This document shows, in pieces, positions 34,664 to 43,662 of a DNA stretch of 64,000 bases (positions are counted from its first letter, which is position 1; each line of letters starts with the position of its first letter). The stretch is taken from the NCBI RefSeq assembly GCF_000717875.1, contig NZ_JOCT01000014.1:100272-164271 (forward strand). Direction: 5' to 3'. This stretch comes from Streptomyces sp. NRRL S-455 (GTDB lineage: Bacteria > Actinomycetota > Actinomycetes > Streptomycetales > Streptomycetaceae). The notes under the pieces were generated by a model. The model was not told the origin of the DNA. It did no database searches and saw nothing but the letters and a program-made list of their open reading frames with translations. A program made the translations under genes and the position numbers.

Positions 34664-37057
34664 GTGGGCGGGATCACTCTGGCGCAGGACGAACCGGCGG
34701 TGGCGCCTCCCGACGCCCCGGCCCCACCGCCCGCTCCGGACGCCGCCGGACTGAGTCCCCGCCGGGTGCGGTGGGTCTTCCTCGCGCTCCTGCCGGCCCT
34801 GCTCCTGGCCGCCCTGGAGCAGATGATCGTCGCCACCGCGCTCCCGACGATCGTCGGCGAGCTGCACGGTCTGGACCGCATGTCCTGGGCGATCACCGCC
34901 TACCTGCTCACCGCCACCGTGGGACTGCCGATCTACGGCAAGCTCGGTGATCTGCTCGGCCGCAAGGGCGTCTTCCAGTTCGCGATCGTCCTCTTCGTCG
35001 CCGGCTCCGCGCTCGCGGGCCGGGCGCAGACCATGGACCAGCTGATCGCCTTCCGCGCCCTCCAGGGCGCCGGCGCGGGCGGCCTCATGATCGGCGTGCA
35101 GGCGATCATCGCGGACATCGTGCCGCCCCGGCGGCGCGGCCGTCACATGGGTCTGATCGGAGCCGCCTTCGGCCTCGCCTCCGTGGCCGGGCCACTCCTC
35201 GGCGGCTACCTCACGGACCACCTCTCCTGGCGCTGGTGCTTCTACGTCAACGTCCCCTTCGGCCTGCTCACGCTCGCCGTCGTCGCCGTCGCGCTGAAGC
35301 TCCCGAAACCGGCCGTCAAGGCCCGGCTGGACCTCCTCGGCGCGCTGTCGCTGACCACCGCCTCCACCTGCCTGGTCCTGCTGGCCGGCTGGGGTGGCAC
35401 CGAGTACGCCTGGGGCTCCCGCGTGATCCTCGGCCTCGCGGCCGCGACTGCGGCATCGGCCGTCCTCTTCCTCGTCGCCGAGTGCTTCGCGGCGGAACCC
35501 CTCATCCCGCTGCGGCTGTTCAGGGACTCCGTCTTCAACGTCACCGGGCTGGTCGGCCTGGTCGTCGGTGCCGGGCTGTTCGGCGCCGCCGGCTATCTGC
35601 CGACGTACCTCCAGATGGTCGACGGCGCCTCCGCCACCGAGTCGGGCCTGCTCATGCTGCCGATGATGGCCGGCATCGTCGGCGCCTCGATCATCGTCGG
35701 GCAGCTCATCGGCCACACCGGCCGCTACAAGGCCTATCCGATCCTCGGCGGCGCCCTCTCCGTCGCCGGCATGTGGCTGCTCTCCCGCCTCGACACGGAG
35801 ACGCCCCGGCTGCACTACGGCATCTGGACGGCCGTCCTCGGCACCGGCATCGGCATGGTGATGCCGGTCCTGATCCTCGCCGTGCAGAACTCGGTGCGCC
35901 CCGCCGACCTGGGCGCCGCCACCAGCGCCAACAACTACTTCCGGCAGATCGGCGGCAGCGCCGGAGCCGCTGTCTTCGGCGCCCTCCTCGCCGACCGGCT
36001 CGCCGATGCCCTGACCCGGCACCTCCCTGCCCGCGCGGACACCCGGATCCCCGACCCGGAGTCCATCACCCCGCAGCTCGTGCACGCCCTGCCCCCGGCC
36101 CTGCGCGACGGCTACGTCCGGGCGTACGCCGACGCCATGCCGCGGATCTTCCTCTACCTGGTGCCGTTGCTGGTCCTCGGACTGGTCATCGCCCTCTTCC
36201 TCAAGGAGAAACCACTGGTGTCCCACCACGCCTTCGTCACCGACCCTGACACGGCGCCGGGGAACGCCCCGATCCCGCACGCCCGCGCTCCCCACGCCGG
36301 CGGGATCCCCGTCTGCGGCTCGGTGCAGCACCACGACGGGACCGTCGTGCCCCGTGCGGCGCTCACCCTCATCGACATCACCGGACAGCAGACCGGACGC
36401 GGCGCGAGCGGCGAGGACGGCCGCTACGCCCTGTCCACTCCGGGCCCCGGCGCGTACGTGCTGATCGCCGCCGCGGGCGGCCACCAGCCGCAGGCGGTCT
36501 CGGTGACCGTCGGCGAACGCCCCGTCGAACTGGACATCGTCCTGGGCGGCGCCGGCAACCTCGTGGGCAACGTGGTCACCGCCGACGGCAACCCCGTACG
36601 GGACGCCACCGTGACGCTCACCAACGTGCACGGCGAGGTCGTGGCCACCACCCGCAGCGACCGGGAGGGCGGCTACGTCATGACCGAGCTGGTGGCCGGC
36701 GAGTACACGCTCGCCGCCGGCGCGCCCGCCTTCCGCCCGGCCGCGCTGCCCGTCACCGTCCAGGCCGCCCGTGAGACCCGCCAGGACATCGAGCTGGCCG
36801 GCGGCGCCGTCCTGCGCGGCACCGTCCGGGCCGGTGGCGGCCGGCCCGTGGAGGACGCACGCGTGACCCTGCTGGACGTGGCGGGCAACGTCGTCGACAC
36901 CCTCACCACCGGCCCCGACGGCACCTTCCGGTTCGTCGACCTGTCCTCCGGCGAGTACACCGTCATCGCCGCCGGATACCCGCCCGTCGCGACCGTCCTC
37001 CAGGTGGCCGGAGGGGGGCGTACCGAGCGGGACCTCCAGCTGGGACACGAGGACTGA
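34664..37057 (+). CDS. DHA2-type MFS transporter with C-terminal carboxypeptidase-regulatory-like repeats
   Basis: The 797-residue protein starts with a 14-helix drug:H+ antiporter-2 module (residues about 30-525). It carries the motif GKLGDLLGRKGVFQFAI and antiporter motif C-like FGLASVAGPLLGGYLT. After the last helix come three beta-sandwich repeats of about 80 residues (IPVCGSVQHHDGTVVPRAAL; AGNLVGNVVTADGNPVRDAT; GGAVLRGTVRAGGGRPVEDA), each ending in GxYxL/V-type strands. The repeats probably lie in the cytoplasm, since both termini of 14-helix MFS proteins are inside. The start is GTG at 34664 with GGGGAG upstream; upstream TTGs are less likely. Substrate unknown; export is expected. Confidence 0.9.
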   Translation: MGGITLAQDEPAVAPPDAPAPPPAPDAAGLSPRRVRWVFLALLPALLLAALEQMIVATALPTIVGELHGLDRMSWAITAYLLTATVGLPIYGKLGDLLGRKGVFQFAIVLFVAGSALAGRAQTMDQLIAFRALQGAGAGGLMIGVQAIIADIVPPRRRGRHMGLIGAAFGLASVAGPLLGGYLTDHLSWRWCFYVNVPFGLLTLAVVAVALKLPKPAVKARLDLLGALSLTTASTCLVLLAGWGGTEYAWGSRVILGLAAATAASAVLFLVAECFAAEPLIPLRLFRDSVFNVTGLVGLVVGAGLFGAAGYLPTYLQMVDGASATESGLLMLPMMAGIVGASIIVGQLIGHTGRYKAYPILGGALSVAGMWLLSRLDTETPRLHYGIWTAVLGTGIGMVMPVLILAVQNSVRPADLGAATSANNYFRQIGGSAGAAVFGALLADRLADALTRHLPARADTRIPDPESITPQLVHALPPALRDGYVRAYADAMPRIFLYLVPLLVLGLVIALFLKEKPLVSHHAFVTDPDTAPGNAPIPHARAPHAGGIPVCGSVQHHDGTVVPRAALTLIDITGQQTGRGASGEDGRYALSTPGPGAYVLIAAAGGHQPQAVSVTVGERPVELDIVLGGAGNLVGNVVTADGNPVRDATVTLTNVHGEVVATTRSDREGGYVMTELVAGEYTLAAGAPAFRPAALPVTVQAARETRQDIELAGGAVLRGTVRAGGGRPVEDARVTLLDVAGNVVDTLTTGPDGTFRFVDLSSGEYTVIAAGYPPVATVLQVAGGGRTERDLQLGHED

Positions 37058-37084
37058 ACCGCACCGGCGCGGGGGCCGTACGGT

Positions 37085-37148
37085 GGTGACGCCGACACAC
37101 GCATGCTCGGCGTCACCCGGTGCCCGGTCGCCGCTTACCGGGCACCGG
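37085..37148 (+). terminator. Two tandem perfect hairpins after the MFS gene
   Basis: GGTGACGCCGA (37085-37095) pairs with TCGGCGTCACC (37107-37117). CCGGTGCCCGGT (37117-37128) then pairs with ACCGGGCACCGG (37137-37148). The stems are 11 and 12 bp, perfect and back to back. They are likely tandem terminators for the transporter gene. Confidence 0.65.
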
Positions 37149-37223
37149 CTCGCCGAGTACGTCGTCACCGGGCGGCGGCCCGGGGCGCTCGTGCCGTTCC
37201 GCTTCGACCGGCTGCGCAGCTGA
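37137..37223 (+). pseudogene. C-terminal remnant of an FAD-dependent (DAO-type) oxidoreductase
   Basis: The frame ending at the TGA 37221-37223 reads TGHRLAEYVVTGRRPGALV then PFRFDRLRS. This matches the usual ending of DAO-family amine oxidases (...LAxYVxTGxxPxxLxPFRFDRF), and every third base is G or C. The sequence before it forms hairpins and is not recognisable protein, so the rest of the gene has gone. Confidence 0.5.
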
Positions 37224-37307
37224 CCCGGCGCGGCCTGGTGGAGGGGGATTTGTAGTACGGTCACTCTGCCCGGTCCGTGCGCTCGCCTCGTCCTCCGGAG
37301 GACAGCC

Positions 37308-38405
37308 ATGCCGTTGCCCTGGTTACGGATGCTGGTCGCGTCGGCGGCGGCGCTGGCGCTGGCCGGCCCGTCGGCCGTCGCCACCGCCGCCACGCCCGGC
37401 AAGGACGGGGCGTGGACGAGCGTGCACACCGCCGGGCGGGTCAAGGACGGCGGAGACGCGCTCCAGTACAGCTGGCCCGGCGTGTACTTCGAGGGCCGGA
37501 TCCGGGGCACCCGAGTGGGCATCGTGCTCGACGATCCGGCGGCCGACTACGACGTCCAGGTCGACGGAGCCACCATCGCCACCCTCGTCACGCCGGGAAA
37601 GACCACCCACTGGGTCAAGGGCCTGCCCGACGGCGTGCACACCGTCCGGCTCGTCAAGCGCAACGACACTCCCTGGAGCACCAGCGCGTTCGGCGGCTTC
37701 GTCGCCGCGCCCGGCGGTGCCGTGCTGCCCCGGCCGGCCGCCCGCAGCCGTCAGATCGAGTTCGTCGGCGACTCCCTCGCCGTCGGCTACGGCAACCTCT
37801 CGGCCTCCCGCGACTGCGACGGCGAGCAGGTGAAGCGCACCACCAACGCCGACGCCGGCTTCGGCGCCCTCACCGCCCGGCGGCTGCGCGCCGACTACCA
37901 GATCAACGCCTACTCGGGCCTGGGCATGGTGCGCAACTACAACGGCGGTACACCGGACGTCAGCTACCGCACCTTCTACGACCGTGCGCTGCTGAACGTG
38001 CCGGGCGACGTCTGGCGGAACCCGGGCACCTGGCGGCCGGGGCTCGTGGTGGTGCACCTCGGCACCAACGACTTCTCGACCCCGCTCAACCCGGGCGAGC
38101 CCTGGACGGACGAGACCCTCGCCGCCGCCTACCGCAGCGCCTACAGCGACTTCGTCCAGAAGCTGCGGACCCGGTACGGGCCCCGGACCACCATCCTGGC
38201 CGTCGGCGCCGGCCCGTTCGCCGGACATGTCGAGCAGGTCGTCCAGGAGCGTACCGACGCCGGCGACCGCCGGGTCCGCTACTGGCGCCTCGACGACACC
38301 GGCCTGGACTACACCGGCTGCCACTGGCACTACTCCTCCCGCGACCACCGCCTCCTCGCCGACCGGCTCACCTCGTTCGTCGCCGGCCTGCCGATCCGCT
38401 GGTGA
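37308..38405 (+). CDS. Secreted SGNH/GDSL esterase, CE2-like two-domain form
   Basis: The 365-residue protein starts with a signal peptide (LVASAAALALAGPSAVATAA). A jelly-roll domain (about 35-140: YSWPGVYFEGRIRGTRVGIV) precedes an SGNH catalytic domain. The nucleophile is Ser156 in FVGDSLAVGYGN, block III is VVHLGTNDFSTPL, and the catalytic His is in the C-terminal GCHWHYSSRDHRLLADRL. Domain order matches CE2 acetyl-xylan or acetyl-mannan esterases, so it likely removes acetyl groups from plant polysaccharides. GGAGGACAGCC precedes the ATG. Confidence 0.9.
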   Translation: MPLPWLRMLVASAAALALAGPSAVATAATPGKDGAWTSVHTAGRVKDGGDALQYSWPGVYFEGRIRGTRVGIVLDDPAADYDVQVDGATIATLVTPGKTTHWVKGLPDGVHTVRLVKRNDTPWSTSAFGGFVAAPGGAVLPRPAARSRQIEFVGDSLAVGYGNLSASRDCDGEQVKRTTNADAGFGALTARRLRADYQINAYSGLGMVRNYNGGTPDVSYRTFYDRALLNVPGDVWRNPGTWRPGLVVVHLGTNDFSTPLNPGEPWTDETLAAAYRSAYSDFVQKLRTRYGPRTTILAVGAGPFAGHVEQVVQERTDAGDRRVRYWRLDDTGLDYTGCHWHYSSRDHRLLADRLTSFVAGLPIRW

Positions 38406-38479
38406 CCACCTCGTAGCCGGTTCCGCGCGCAACGCGTAACGTGACGAACCATGAAGATCTCTACCCTGGACGGCTCGTC

Positions 38480-39313
38480 ATGAGAATCCTCATCAGCGCC
38501 GACATGGAGGGCGCCACCGGCGTCACCTGGCCGGACGACGTGATGCCGGGCGCCTCGCAGTGGGAGCGCTGCCGCTCGCTGTTCACCTCGGACGTCAACG
38601 CCGCCGTGCTCGGCTTCCACGACGGCGGCGCCGACGAGGTCGTCATCAACGAGGCGCACTCGACGATGCGCAACCTGCTGCTGGAGCAGCTCGACGACCG
38701 GGCGCAGCTGCTCACCGGCCGGCACAAGGCGCTGTCCATGGTGGAGGGCGTGCAGCACGGCGACGTCGACGGCATCGCGTTCGTCGGCTACCACGCGGGC
38801 GCCGGCATGGAGGGCGTCCTCGCCCACACCTACCTCGCCAACTCCATCACGGGTGTGTGGCTGAACGACGTACGGGCCAGCGAGGGGCTGCTCAACGCCC
38901 ACGTGGCCGCCGAGTTCGGGGTGCCGGTCGTGCTGGTCACCGGGGACGACGTCGCCTGCGAGGACGCGCTCGGATACGCGCCCGAGGCGCTGAAGGTCGC
39001 GGTCAAGGACCACGTCTCGCGGTACGCGGCCGTGTGCCGCACACCCGCCCGGACCGCCGCCGACATCCGGGCCGCCGCCAAGGAGGCCGCCGCACTGGCG
39101 GTGCGTCACGAACCCGTGCGCGGCGGCCCGTTCACCGTCGCAGTGGAGTTCGACGCCGAGCACCTGGCCATGGCCGCCACCGTCGTGCCGGGTGTGGACC
39201 GGATCGGGGAGCGGAAGGTGACTTACACGAGCGGGACCATGTACGAGGGCATCCGCGCCTTCAAGGCGGTCACCACGATCGTCGCGGCCGCGGTGGAGGA
39301 GCAGTATGGCTGA
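38480..39313 (+). CDS. dppA: M55-family D-aminopeptidase (DppA-like)
   Basis: The 277-residue zinc peptidase starts MRILISADMEGATGVTW, where Asp8 and Glu10 are metal ligands. It continues with VVINEAHSTMRNLL and FVGYHAGAGMEG, which supply further ligands and the catalytic His. Family knowledge: DppA cleaves N-terminal D-residues from D-Ala-D-Ala and D-Ala-Gly-Gly. The usual family start is the ATG at 38480; an in-frame GTG at 38441 is possible. It overlaps the following M20 gene by 8 bp and heads a four-gene peptidase operon. Confidence 0.92.
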   Translation: MRILISADMEGATGVTWPDDVMPGASQWERCRSLFTSDVNAAVLGFHDGGADEVVINEAHSTMRNLLLEQLDDRAQLLTGRHKALSMVEGVQHGDVDGIAFVGYHAGAGMEGVLAHTYLANSITGVWLNDVRASEGLLNAHVAAEFGVPVVLVTGDDVACEDALGYAPEALKVAVKDHVSRYAAVCRTPARTAADIRAAAKEAAALAVRHEPVRGGPFTVAVEFDAEHLAMAATVVPGVDRIGERKVTYTSGTMYEGIRAFKAVTTIVAAAVEEQYG

Positions 39314-40619
39314 GCAGGTGGACGGGCAGGCGCTGGACGAGGTCGTGACGTTCACGTCCGACCTGATCCGCATCGACACCACCAACCGGGGCGGCGGCGA
39401 CTGCCAGGAGCGGCCCGCCGCCGAATACGCCGCCGCGCGACTGGCCGAGGCCGGGATCGAGCCGACGCTCCTGGAACGCGCCAAGGGCCGGACCAACGTC
39501 GTCGCCCGCGTCGAGGGCACCGACCCGTCGGCGGACGCGCTGCTGCTCCACGGCCACCTGGACGTCGTACCCGCCGAGGCCGCCGACTGGAGCGTGCACC
39601 CGTTCTCCGGGGAGGTCCGCGACGGGGTGGTCTGGGGGCGCGGCGCCGTCGACATGAAGAACATGGACGCGATGATCCTCGCCGTGGTGCGCGCCTGGGC
39701 CCGCCAGGGTGTCCGGCCCCGGCGGGACATCGTCATCGCGTTCACCGCGGACGAGGAGGCCAGCGCCGAGGACGGCTCCGGGTTCCTCGCCGACGAGCAC
39801 GCCGAACTGTTCGAGGGCTGCACCGAGGGCATCAGCGAGTCGGGTGCCTTCACCTTCCACGACGGTGCCGGGCGGGAGATCTACCCCCTCTCGGCCGGTG
39901 AGCGGGGCACCGCCTGGCTGAAGCTCACCGCGCGCGGCCGGGCCGGGCACGGCTCCAAGGTGAACCGTGACAACGCGGTGACCCGCCTCGCGTCAGCGAT
40001 CGCCCGGATCGGTGACCACGAGTGGCCGCCGCGGCTCACCCCGACCGTGCACGCCGCGCTCACCGAACTCGCCGCGCTGTACGGCGTCGAGCCCGACCTG
40101 AGCGACGTCGACGCGCTGCTCGACAAGCTCGGCCCGGCCGCGAAGCTCGTGGAGGCGACCGTCCGCCACAGCGCCAACCCGACCATGCTGGACGCCGGTT
40201 ACAAGATCAACGTGATTCCGGGGGAGGCCGTGGCGTACGTGGACGGCCGGTATCTGCCCGGCGGCGAGGACGAGTTCCGCGAAACCCTCGACCGGCTCAC
40301 GGGTCCGGATGTGGAGTGGGAGTTCCAGCACCGGGAGGTGGCTCTCCAGGCGCCGGTGGACTCGGTGACGTTCGCCCGGATGCGAGCCGCCGTCGAGGAG
40401 TTCGCCCCGGAGGGGCACGTGGTGCCGTACTGCATGTCCGGCGGCACCGACGCCAAGCAGTTCTCCCGCCTCGGCGTCACCGGCTACGGCTTCACACCGC
40501 TGAAGCTGCCGGAGGGCTACGACTACGGGGCCATGTTCCACGGCGTCGACGAGCGGGTCCCCGTCGAGGCGCTGCACTTCGGGGTCCGCGTGCTCGACCG
40601 GTTCCTGCGGTCGGCCTAG
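39306..40619 (+). CDS. M20/M25/M40-family metallopeptidase
   Basis: The 437-residue binuclear zinc enzyme has the M20 motif LLLHGHLDVVPA, WGRGAVDMKNMDAM and the catalytic Glu region AFTADEEASAEDGSG. A dimerisation domain with GRAGHGSKVNRDNAV sits inside the catalytic domain. The ArgE/DapE/CPG2-like family removes terminal amino acids or acyl groups from small peptides. It is likely cytoplasmic. It overlaps dppA by 8 bp and is followed after 4 bases by the S9 peptidase gene. Confidence 0.93.
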   Translation: MAEQVDGQALDEVVTFTSDLIRIDTTNRGGGDCQERPAAEYAAARLAEAGIEPTLLERAKGRTNVVARVEGTDPSADALLLHGHLDVVPAEAADWSVHPFSGEVRDGVVWGRGAVDMKNMDAMILAVVRAWARQGVRPRRDIVIAFTADEEASAEDGSGFLADEHAELFEGCTEGISESGAFTFHDGAGREIYPLSAGERGTAWLKLTARGRAGHGSKVNRDNAVTRLASAIARIGDHEWPPRLTPTVHAALTELAALYGVEPDLSDVDALLDKLGPAAKLVEATVRHSANPTMLDAGYKINVIPGEAVAYVDGRYLPGGEDEFRETLDRLTGPDVEWEFQHREVALQAPVDSVTFARMRAAVEEFAPEGHVVPYCMSGGTDAKQFSRLGVTGYGFTPLKLPEGYDYGAMFHGVDERVPVEALHFGVRVLDRFLRSA

Positions 40620-40623
40620 GCGA

Positions 40624-42591
40624 GTGGGGGAGACGGTGCGGACGCTGGCGTACGGGGCGTGGCCCTCGCCCATCGACGCGGCCCTCGCCGCCGCGCACGA
40701 CGGCCACCCGGAGTGGGTGGGCTTCGTCGGCGACGAGGTGTGGTGGACCGAGCCGCGCCCCGAAGAGGGCGGCCGGCGCACCCTGGTGCGGCGGCACGCC
40801 GACGGCAAGGAGGAGTCACTGCTGCCCGCGCCGTGGAACGTGCGGAGCCGGGTCATCGAGTACGGCGGACATCCCTGGGCGGCGGCGCTCGCGCGCGACG
40901 ACGGCCCGCTGGTGGTGTTCGTGAACTTCGCCGACCAGCGGCTCTACCGCTACGAGCCCGGCGGGCAGCCGTGCCCGCTCACGCCCGTGTCCCCGGTGGG
41001 GGCGGGCCTGCGCTGGGCGGAGCCGCTGCTGCGGCCCGAACGCGACGAAGTGTGGTGCGTACTGGAGGAGTTCACCGGCGACGGGCCCGGCGACGTACGA
41101 CGTGTCCTGGCCGCCGTGCCGCTGGACGGATCCGCGGCCCTGGACCGGGGCGCCCTGCGCGAACTGACCGACGAACGGCACCGGTTCCTGACCGGACCGA
41201 AGCTCTCTCCCGACGGGCGGCAGGCCGCCTGGCTCGCCTGGGACCATCCGCGGATGCCCTGGGACGGCACCGAACTGATCCTCGCCGACGTCGGTTCCGA
41301 CGGCACCCTGCTCGACCCCCGTACCGTGGCCGGCGGGCCCGGCGAGTCCATCGCCCAGGCCGACTGGACCCATGACGGCCGCCTGCTGCACTCGAGTGAC
41401 CGCAGCGGCTGGTGGAACCTCTACCTCGACGGCGAGCAGCTGTGCCCGCGCGAGGAGGAGTTCGGCGGGGCGCTGTGGAAGCTCGGCCTGCGATGGTTCA
41501 CGCCGCTCGACAGTGGGCTGATCGCCGTCGTGCACGGCCGGGGCGCCACCGCCCTCGGGGTACTCGACCCGGAGGGCGGCGAGGTCGTCGACGCGGCGGG
41601 TCCCTGGACCGAGTTCGCCCCCACCCTCGCGGCGCACGGCGAGCGGATCGTCGCCGTCGGGGCCAGCCCCCGCAGCGCCTACGAGGTCGTCGAGCTGGAT
41701 GCCGTCACCGGCCACGCCCGGGTCGTCGGCGCCGAACACGACGACGCCGTGGACCCCGCGTACTACCCCGAACCGCAGATCCGCGTCTTCACCGGCCCGG
41801 ACGGCCGCGACATCCACGCCCACCTCTATCCGCCCCACCACCCCGGCTGCGTCGCACCCGGCGACGAACTGCCGCCCTACGTCGTCTGGGCGCACGGCGG
41901 TCCCACCGCCCGCGCACCGCTCGTGCTCGACCTGGAGATCGCCTACTTCACCTCGCGCGGCATCGGCGTCGCCGAGGTCAACTACGGCGGTTCCACCGGC
42001 TACGGCCGTACGTACCGCGAGCGGCTGCGCGAACAGTGGGGCGTGGTGGACGTCGAGGACTGCGCCGCCGTCGCCCTGGCCCTCGCCGACGAGGGGACGG
42101 CCGACCGTCACCGGCTCGCCGTCCGGGGCGGCAGCGCCGGCGGCTGGACCGCGGCCGCCGCGCTCACCACGACCGACGTCTTCGCCTGCGGCACGATCAA
42201 GTACCCCGTCCTGGACCTCACCGGCTGGAGCACGGGGGAGACCCACGACTTCGAGTCGCGGTACCTGGAGAGCCTGATCGGGCCGCTCGCCGAGGTGCCC
42301 GCCCGGTACGCGGAGCGCTCGCCCGCCGGTCACGCCGACCGCCTCGCCGTGCCGTTCCTGCTGCTCCAGGGGCTGGACGACGTCATCTGCCCGCCCGTGC
42401 AGTGCGAGCGGTTCCTGGCCCGGCTGGGCGACCGGCCGGTGCCGCACGCCTACCTGGCGTTCGAGGGGGAGGGGCACGGTTTCCGGCGGGCCGAGACCAT
42501 GGTGTGCGCCCTGGAGGCCGAGCTCTCCCTGTACGCACAGGTGTTCGGCCTCCATCCGCCCGGTGTCCCGACCCTGGAGCTCAGCACGTGA
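40624..42591 (+). CDS. S9-family prolyl oligopeptidase-like peptidase
   Basis: The 655-residue enzyme has an N-terminal seven-bladed propeller with TolB/WD-like blades (TGPKLSPDGRQAAWLAWDHP; ADWTHDGRLLHSSDRSGWWN) and a C-terminal alpha/beta hydrolase domain. The nucleophile is Ser504 in RGGSAGGWTAAAAL; the acid Asp is in LQGLDDVICPP and the His in EGEGHGFRR. It should release di- or oligopeptide fragments from short peptides in the cytoplasm. The start is GTG at 40624; GTG at 40636 would drop four residues. It shares a GTGA stop/start with the next gene. Confidence 0.92.
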   Translation: MGETVRTLAYGAWPSPIDAALAAAHDGHPEWVGFVGDEVWWTEPRPEEGGRRTLVRRHADGKEESLLPAPWNVRSRVIEYGGHPWAAALARDDGPLVVFVNFADQRLYRYEPGGQPCPLTPVSPVGAGLRWAEPLLRPERDEVWCVLEEFTGDGPGDVRRVLAAVPLDGSAALDRGALRELTDERHRFLTGPKLSPDGRQAAWLAWDHPRMPWDGTELILADVGSDGTLLDPRTVAGGPGESIAQADWTHDGRLLHSSDRSGWWNLYLDGEQLCPREEEFGGALWKLGLRWFTPLDSGLIAVVHGRGATALGVLDPEGGEVVDAAGPWTEFAPTLAAHGERIVAVGASPRSAYEVVELDAVTGHARVVGAEHDDAVDPAYYPEPQIRVFTGPDGRDIHAHLYPPHHPGCVAPGDELPPYVVWAHGGPTARAPLVLDLEIAYFTSRGIGVAEVNYGGSTGYGRTYRERLREQWGVVDVEDCAAVALALADEGTADRHRLAVRGGSAGGWTAAAALTTTDVFACGTIKYPVLDLTGWSTGETHDFESRYLESLIGPLAEVPARYAERSPAGHADRLAVPFLLLQGLDDVICPPVQCERFLARLGDRPVPHAYLAFEGEGHGFRRAETMVCALEAELSLYAQVFGLHPPGVPTLELST

Positions 42592-43520
42592 GACAGTCCC
42601 AGCGCCCGCCCCGGCTCACCCCCGGCGCCCGCGTGGCGGTGGTCGCGCCCAGCGGGCCCGTGCCGGAGGAGCGGCTCCAGGCCGGGCTCGACCTCCTGCG
42701 CGGCTGGGACCTCGATCCCGTGGTGATGCCTCACGTGCTCGGCCGGCACGACGAGTTGGACTATCTGTCCGGCACGGACGCCCAGCGGGCCGCCGACCTC
42801 CAGCGCGCCTGGTGCGACCCGGACGTCGCCGCGGTGCTGTGCGCCCGGGGCGGGTACGGGGCGCAGCGCATGGTCGACCTCCTCGACTGGGACGCGATGC
42901 GGGCGGCGGGCCCCAAGGTGTTCGCCGGGTTCAGCGACATCACCGTCCTGCACCAGGCGTTCGCGACTCGCCTGGGCCTGGTCACCCTGTACGGACCGGC
43001 GGCGGCCGGTGTCGACTTCCTGAAGAACGCCCGGGCCCAGGAGCATCTCCGGGCCACCCTGTTCGAGCCCGAGTCGGTGCGGACCGTCACCGCCGCGGCC
43101 CCGGGCGGCGGTGTGCTGGTGCCGGGCCGGGCCCGGGGCGTCACCCTGGGCGGCTGTCTGAGCCTGCTGGCGAGCGACCTCGGCACACCGCACGCGCACG
43201 CCGGCGCCAAGGGCGGACTGCTGCTGCTCGAGGACGTGGGTGAGAGCCCGTACCGCCTGGACCGGTATCTGACCCAACTCCTGCGCGCCGGCCGGCTGGA
43301 CGGGGTCGCCGGGATCGTGCTCGGATCCTGGGAGTCGTGCGGCCCGTACGAGGAGGTGCGGGCGGTGCTCGCCGACCGGCTCGGCGGGCTCGGTGTCCCG
43401 GTCCTGGAGGAGTTCGGATTCGGGCACTGCGACGGTGCGCTGACCATGGCGTTCGGTGCCCTGGCGGAACTGGACACCGCCTCGGCGACGTTGACGTTCG
43501 ACGAGCCGGTCCTGAGCTGA
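42588..43520 (+). CDS. ldcA: S66-family LD-carboxypeptidase (muramoyltetrapeptide carboxypeptidase)
   Basis: The 310-residue serine peptidase has the nucleophile in FAGFSDITVLHQ, preceded by CARGGYGAQRMVDLLDWD. The catalytic Glu is in LLLEDVGESPYRLDR and His in GFGHCDGALTMAFG. Family knowledge: it cuts the L-Lys/DAP to D-Ala bond of murein tetrapeptides during peptidoglycan recycling. The GTG start overlaps the S9 stop (42588-42591). With the M55 D-aminopeptidase it suggests the operon breaks down peptides containing D-residues. Confidence 0.93.
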   Translation: MRQSQRPPRLTPGARVAVVAPSGPVPEERLQAGLDLLRGWDLDPVVMPHVLGRHDELDYLSGTDAQRAADLQRAWCDPDVAAVLCARGGYGAQRMVDLLDWDAMRAAGPKVFAGFSDITVLHQAFATRLGLVTLYGPAAAGVDFLKNARAQEHLRATLFEPESVRTVTAAAPGGGVLVPGRARGVTLGGCLSLLASDLGTPHAHAGAKGGLLLLEDVGESPYRLDRYLTQLLRAGRLDGVAGIVLGSWESCGPYEEVRAVLADRLGGLGVPVLEEFGFGHCDGALTMAFGALAELDTASATLTFDEPVLS

Positions 43521-43662
43521 CGTGTCCCGCTGAAAACCCGTCAAAACGCTCGTTTCGGTGATTGACGTCTCATGGCACATATCACACCATGACTCCGGTC
43601 AGTACCTACTGGTCGGTATCCGGTTGCTCCGGGCTGCCGCCGTCCTCACCGTGGAGGTCCGT

